Positions 6,704 through 9,738 of a stretch of DNA of 9,738 nt are shown piece by piece. The stretch is taken from positions 1-9,738 of the forward strand of contig JAGQUE010000181.1 in NCBI GenBank assembly GCA_020438665.1. Direction: 5' to 3'. The stretch comes from Nocardioidaceae bacterium (GTDB lineage: Bacteria; Actinomycetota; Actinomycetes; Propionibacteriales; Nocardioidaceae). The first letter of the stretch is position 1. Every line of letters begins with the position of its first letter. The position numbers were made by a program, and so were the translations under genes. The notes under the pieces were generated by a model. That model saw only the letters and a list, made by a program, of their open reading frames with translations. It made no database searches and was not told the DNA's origin.

Positions 6704-8100
6704 CGCCCCAGCACCGGCTTGTTGCTGCGGATCACACCGCGGGGGTCCCGGCTGCGTTTGATGGCGCGCAGTCGTTCCAGTCGCACATCGTCATAGCCGT
6801 CGTTGGCCTGCTGGTGATCGCCACAGAAGTTGGGCAGCCGGTGGCCGCTCGCGAGGCGGTCGAGCGCCGCGTCGAGGGCGGCGAGCCCGGCACGGACGGG
6901 GCCCTCGAGCTCGGGCACGAACAGCATCCCCAGGCCGAAGACGTGGAACGGCTCGGTCACCGGACGCACCGCCCCGTTGCCGGCAGCGTCATCGGCGAAG
7001 GCGCCGCCCAGCTGGCGGATCTGGACGACCGCGAGGGCGGTGGTGTCGCGGTTGCCGGCCGCCGCCAGCAGGTCGTCGATGCCCTGGTCGTCGAGCGCGG
7101 ACAGCAGGGCTGAGCTCTCGAGAGCCGGCGTCGGGTCGCTCGGCTCGGCGGCGACGTGGGTGAGCTCGCTCGGCACGAACGAGGTCATGAGGTCGATGGT
7201 CACGGGCGCCGCGTCGCGCAGCGACCACAGCAGGCGCTCGGCCATCGCCGCATCACCGACATAGGTCGCGGCGATGTTGACCCACGACCGCCCGCGCAGG
7301 GGCTCGGGGACGAGGTCGACGTCGGGGAAGTGCAGCAGGTGCGCCCACATCGTCAGCTCCCGTGGAGCCACCGCCGACAGGTCGCGGAAGGCCCTGAGGA
7401 CCGTCGGCGCCTGCTCGATCGGCCACAGCAGCTGGCCGCCGTAGAGCTCCGGAGCCTCGAACAGGCTGATCGTCACGCCCAGGACGATGGCGAAGTCGCC
7501 GCCGCCACCGCGCAGGGCCCAGAACAGCTCGGGATCGGACGCCTCGGTGACGGTGACACGGTCACCGTCGGCCGTGACGACGTCGAAGGCCAGCACGCTG
7601 TTGGCGGTGAACCCGTGCAGTCGGGTGAACCAGCTGACGCCCCCGCCGAGGGCGAGGCCGACGACCGTCGGGTCGGCGTTGCTGCCGGCGAGGGCCATCA
7701 GACCGGTGCCGTCCAGGGCGGCACACAGCTCCCCGAACTTCACACCGGCACCGACCGTCGCGGTCGCTGCGGCGGCGTCGAGATCGATCTCGTCGAGCGC
7801 CCGCGTGCGCAGCATCAGTGCCCCGTCGAGGCTGGTTCGTGCGGCGTGTCCGGTCGGCTGTGCCGTGACCGACAGGCCGTGGCGGCTCGCCCAGCGGACC
7901 GCCGCGACGACGTCGTCGGCGTGGGCGACCTCGAGGACGCCGAGGGGGCGCTGCTCGATGTTGACCAGCCACGGGGTGCGCGCCCGGTCGTAGTCGGTGT
8001 CGCCCGGGAGGATCAGCCGGCCGGCGATCGCCTCGCGCAGCTCGGTGAACGCGTCGGGGGTCCGCCCGACGCGGTCCCGGACGGGAAGGGTGGTGCTCAT
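6700..8100 (-). CDS. FAD-dependent oxidoreductase of the PCMH/berberine-bridge type
   Basis: The 466-residue protein has no obvious signal peptide. The PCMH FAD-binding domain spans about residues 40-215, with QPTGHAARTS at 81-90 (His85 is the likely 8-alpha-histidyl FAD attachment site), LGGGVSWFTRLHG at 151-163 and ELFWALRGGGGDFAIV at 191-206. A substrate-binding middle follows. A BBE-like tail (about 426-464; ANDGYDDVRLERLRAIKRSRDP) closes the FAD pocket. Bicovalent relatives have a Cys in a CPTVG-like motif; here it reads ADPTVVG (142-148), so FAD is probably held by one bond. Relatives oxidise alcohols, sugars or secondary metabolites with O2; the substrate here is unknown. ATG 8100-8098 has a strong AGAGGAG ribosome site at 7-nt spacing. 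It is divergent from the SARP regulator, its likely controller, and its stop lies 15 nt beyond the desaturase stop. Confidence 0.9.
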   Translation of the reverse strand: MSTTLPVRDRVGRTPDAFTELREAIAGRLILPGDTDYDRARTPWLVNIEQRPLGVLEVAHADDVVAAVRWASRHGLSVTAQPTGHAARTSLDGALMLRTRALDEIDLDAAAATATVGAGVKFGELCAALDGTGLMALAGSNADPTVVGLALGGGVSWFTRLHGFTANSVLAFDVVTADGDRVTVTEASDPELFWALRGGGGDFAIVLGVTISLFEAPELYGGQLLWPIEQAPTVLRAFRDLSAVAPRELTMWAHLLHFPDVDLVPEPLRGRSWVNIAATYVGDAAMAERLLWSLRDAAPVTIDLMTSFVPSELTHVAAEPSDPTPALESSALLSALDDQGIDDLLAAAGNRDTTALAVVQIRQLGGAFADDAAGNGAVRPVTEPFHVFGLGMLFVPELEGPVRAGLAALDAALDRLASGHRLPNFCGDHQQANDGYDDVRLERLRAIKRSRDPRGVIRSNKPVLGR

Positions 8101-8114
8101 AGAGGTTCTCCTCT
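8101..8114 (-). promoter_or_regulatory. Ribosome site inside a small hairpin next to the oxidoreductase start
   Basis: On the minus strand the leader ends AGAGG-AGAA-CCTCT directly before the ATG. The 5-bp inverted repeat pairs the AGAGG part of the Shine-Dalgarno sequence with the bases touching the start codon. The ribosome site is secure; masking by the hairpin is inference, because a 5-bp stem is only moderately stable. Confidence 0.5.
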
Positions 8115-8173
8115 GACGTCTGCCTGGGTCGCAGGCATGGCTCGGTTGGTGTCGAGACGACGGTCGCCGACCC

Positions 8174-8202
8174 CGCTTGAGCGTCGCTTAGGGCCGACTT
8201 GG
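8174..8202 (-). repeat. Three 11-nt-spaced direct repeats, possible SARP operator
   Basis: Read on the minus strand, three heptamers start exactly 11 nt apart: CCAAGTC (8202-8196), CTAAGCG (8191-8185) and TCAAGCG (8180-8174). All share AAG at the same place. SARP regulators are known to bind TCGAG-like heptamers at 11-nt spacing located about 8 bp upstream of a -10 box. Eight bases after the last repeat is GACCGT (8165-8160), a poor -10 match (A2 and T6 only), in the orientation of the oxidoreductase gene. The periodicity is visible; binding is inferred. Confidence 0.45.
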
Positions 8203-8215
8203 GGTGGCGCTCCCA

Positions 8216-8242
8216 GCCCGACCTTCGGCGGCCCCGTCGGGC
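8216..8242. promoter_or_regulatory. 7-bp inverted repeat upstream of the SARP promoter
   Basis: GCCCGAC (8216-8222) and GTCGGGC (8236-8242) are perfect inverted repeats around 13 nt. A shorter dyad, GGTCG-C-CGACC (8162-8172), lies further left, and GGAAA/TTTCC (8247-8251, 8258-8262) overlaps the proposed -35 box. These may be regulator sites in the divergent region, although such dyads also arise by chance at this GC content. Confidence 0.3.
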
Positions 8243-8257
8243 GCTCGGAAAAGGCCG

Positions 8258-8286
8258 TTTCCCCGGCGGTGAGGCGCCCCTATGCT
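8258..8286 (+). promoter_or_regulatory. Candidate promoter for a leaderless SARP transcript
   Basis: TATGCT (8281-8286) fits the actinobacterial -10 pattern TAnnnT. TTTCCC (8258-8263) is a weak -35 (three of six bases of TTGACA) at 17-bp spacing. Transcription would begin about 7 nt after the -10, at the GTG start codon 8293. This agrees with the absence of a ribosome site within 15 nt of that GTG and suggests a leaderless mRNA. Confidence 0.5.
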
Positions 8287-8292
8287 CGTCGA

Positions 8293-9738
8293 GTGCGGAT
8301 CGGTGTGCTCGGTGAGACCGAGGCTCGGGTCGGCGACGCCGAGCTCGACATCGGGACCCGCAAGCAGCGGGCGATCGTGGCTGCCCTGACGCTGTCAGGC
8401 GGGCGACCCGTGTCCTATGACGCCCTGGTCGACCTGCTGTGGGGGGACGAGCCACCGCCGGGACTGCCGGGAACCTTGCATGTCTATATCGCCGGCCTGC
8501 GCCGCATCCTCGAGCCCGAACGTGCCCCGCGGACACCGGCCACGATCCTCGTCACGGTCGGCGGTGGCTATGCCCTGCGCGTGCCGGGCGACGAGGTCGA
8601 CGCGACCCGCTTCGAGCGGACCGTCACCGAGATCCACCGCCACCTAGGTGGCGGGCGCCTCACCGACCGCCCCGCGCTGTCCGCCGACGAGCTGGCTGAG
8701 GCCTCGGCCCGGCTCGACGAGGCGCTCGGGCTCTGGCGGGGTGACCCCTATGCCGACCTCGACGACCCGGCCGCCGTGGTGGCGGAGCGGGTCCGGCTCG
8801 AGGAGCTGCGGTCGGTGGCGTTGGAGGACCGGGCCGTGCTCGGGCTCGCCCGCGGCGAGCACGCGCGGGTCGCCGGTGAGCTCGAGGCGCTGACCGCGGC
8901 CTATCCGTTGCGCGAGCGCCTCTGGGGGCTGCGTGCCCTCGCCCTGGCGCGCAGTGGCCGCCAGGCCGACGCGCTCGAGGCGTTGCGCATGTTGCGGACC
9001 GTGCTCGACGAGGAGCTGGGTCTCGACGCCAGCGCTGAGGTCCGCGACCTCGAGACGGCTCTGCTGCGGCAGGACCCCGAGCTGGTGTGGTCGGCGCCGC
9101 AGGCCGCCCCGGCCGTCGCGGCCGCGGCGCTCCCCGCGCCGCGCGAGGCGCCGGTGCTTCCGCCGTGGCCGCTGGTGGGCCGCGACCCGCAGCTGTCGCA
9201 GCTGGAGCAGCTGCTGGCGGCAGCGGGGGAGGGGAGACCGTCGTACGCCGCGGTCACCGGCGACCCCGGGATCGGCAAGAGCCGGCTCTGCGCCGAGCTC
9301 GCCGCCCTGGCCACGGCCGCCGGGACACGAGTGCTGCTGGGGCGCTGTGCCCAAGACGACGGCGCCCCACCGCTGTGGCCGTGGCTCCAGGTCCTGCGCG
9401 GCCTGGGCAAGGATCTCGACACCGGGATCACCGAGGACGAGGGCGCGGAGTTCCGGACCTGGGAGTCCGTGGTCGCAACGGTGGCCGAGGCAGCGCGGAC
9501 CGAGCTGCTGGTCGTGGTCCTCGACGACCTGCACTGGGCCGACCGGTCGACCCTGCGGGTCCTCCGCCTGCTGGTCACCACGGTGTCCGCGGCCCGCCTG
9601 CTCGTGCTCGCGACCTGGCGGCCCCACCCGGCGCCGACCGGGGCGCTCGCGGATGTGGCCGAGACGCTCGCCCGTCACCACGCCGCGCGGCTCGAGCTGA
9701 CCGGCCTCGGACCCGCCGACGTGGCCGAGGTCGTCGGC
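8293..9738 (+). CDS. Large SARP/BTAD-type transcriptional regulator with ATPase domain (3' end outside window)
   Basis: The frame from GTG 8293 is open through the last base, giving 482 visible residues. It starts VRIGVLGETEARVGDAELDI, the typical SARP N-terminus. The OmpR-like winged helix spans about 1-97 (TRKQRAIVAALTLSGGRPVS; VGGGYALRVPG). The BTAD all-helical domain spans about 100-262, with ARLDEALGLWRGDPYADL at 139-156 and LRMLRTVLDEELGLDASAEV at 231-250. An Ala/Pro linker (about 264-292) leads to an AAA/STAND-type ATPase with Walker A GDPGIGKS (323-330) and Walker B VVVLDDLHWAD (407-417). AfsR-like relatives usually continue with helical repeats, which would lie beyond the edge. It should be a cytoplasmic DNA-binding activator gated by nucleotide and ligand or phosphorylation (family knowledge). 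Its nearest target is probably the divergent oxidoreductase gene. Five of six Tyr codons are TAT, unusual at this GC content. Confidence 0.92.
   Translation, partial: MRIGVLGETEARVGDAELDIGTRKQRAIVAALTLSGGRPVSYDALVDLLWGDEPPPGLPGTLHVYIAGLRRILEPERAPRTPATILVTVGGGYALRVPGDEVDATRFERTVTEIHRHLGGGRLTDRPALSADELAEASARLDEALGLWRGDPYADLDDPAAVVAERVRLEELRSVALEDRAVLGLARGEHARVAGELEALTAAYPLRERLWGLRALALARSGRQADALEALRMLRTVLDEELGLDASAEVRDLETALLRQDPELVWSAPQAAPAVAAAALPAPREAPVLPPWPLVGRDPQLSQLEQLLAAAGEGRPSYAAVTGDPGIGKSRLCAELAALATAAGTRVLLGRCAQDDGAPPLWPWLQVLRGLGKDLDTGITEDEGAEFRTWESVVATVAEAARTELLVVVLDDLHWADRSTLRVLRLLVTTVSAARLLVLATWRPHPAPTGALADVAETLARHHAARLELTGLGPADVAEVVG

Noticed and set aside
8644..9681. 345-codon minus-strand open frame at the right end
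   Set aside because: It is antisense to the SARP gene, whose winged-helix, BTAD and Walker motifs are unambiguous on the plus strand. The antisense product is Arg/Gln/Gly-rich with no recognisable fold.
4283..9738. Secondary-metabolite gene cluster suggested by SARP, FAD oxidoreductase, reductase and SDR
   Set aside because: No polyketide synthase, peptide synthetase, terpene synthase or other core enzyme is present, and the reductase-desaturase pair has a clear lipid role.
1..9738. CRISPR arrays, tRNA or rRNA genes, insertion sequences, attachment sites
   Set aside because: Apart from the intergenic gaps (longest 192 bp) the window is filled with coding sequence. I saw no regularly spaced long repeats, tRNA-like folds, transposase motifs or terminal inverted repeats.

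Overview
The window is about 70% GC by eye. Nearly every codon ends in G or C, there are TTG and GTG starts, genes are tightly packed, and several families are typical of high-GC Gram-positives: a BTAD/SARP regulator, a PucR regulator with an RsbRD-like N-terminus, and a DesA3-type desaturase. This points to an actinobacterium, and Nocardioides or a relative is my best guess (inference from style, not from a marker gene).

Layout, left to right. (1) 1-716, plus strand: the C-terminal half of a metallo-beta-lactamase-fold/rhodanese fusion, cut by the left edge. (2) 748-4217, minus strand: a three-gene operon in the order PucR-family regulator, MFS transporter, extended SDR (dihydroflavonol-reductase-like). 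The first gap is 12 nt and the second junction is a 4-nt ATGA overlap. (3) 4218-4282: a 65-bp divergent control region of only 49% GC (32 of 65). (4) 4283-6684, plus strand: a flavin/2Fe-2S reductase followed by a membrane fatty-acid desaturase. This pair closely resembles Mycobacterium tuberculosis Rv3230c-Rv3229c (DesA3). (5) 6700-8100, minus strand: a PCMH-type FAD-dependent oxidoreductase. It converges on the desaturase, and both stop codons lie in one 7-bp inverted repeat. (6) 8101-8292: a 192-bp divergent control region holding three 11-nt-spaced direct repeats, inverted repeats and a likely leaderless promoter. (7) 8293 to the right edge, plus strand: a large SARP-type regulator (winged helix, BTAD, P-loop ATPase), still open at base 9738.

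How the genes may work together. The reductase passes NAD(P)H electrons through FAD and its own 2Fe-2S centre to the di-iron desaturase, which probably introduces a cis double bond into acyl-CoA or membrane acyl chains. The divergently placed PucR regulator is the obvious candidate to control the pair, and it would co-express the MFS transporter and SDR. The second module is a divergent FAD oxidoreductase/SARP pair whose shared intergenic region contains SARP-like direct repeats. No core secondary-metabolite enzyme, mobile element, tRNA, rRNA or CRISPR array was seen. Nothing here is clearly a new system. The most distinctive signals are the regulatory architecture at 8101-8292, the perfect 15-bp hairpin at the end of the SDR gene, and unusually frequent use of the Tyr codon TAT.
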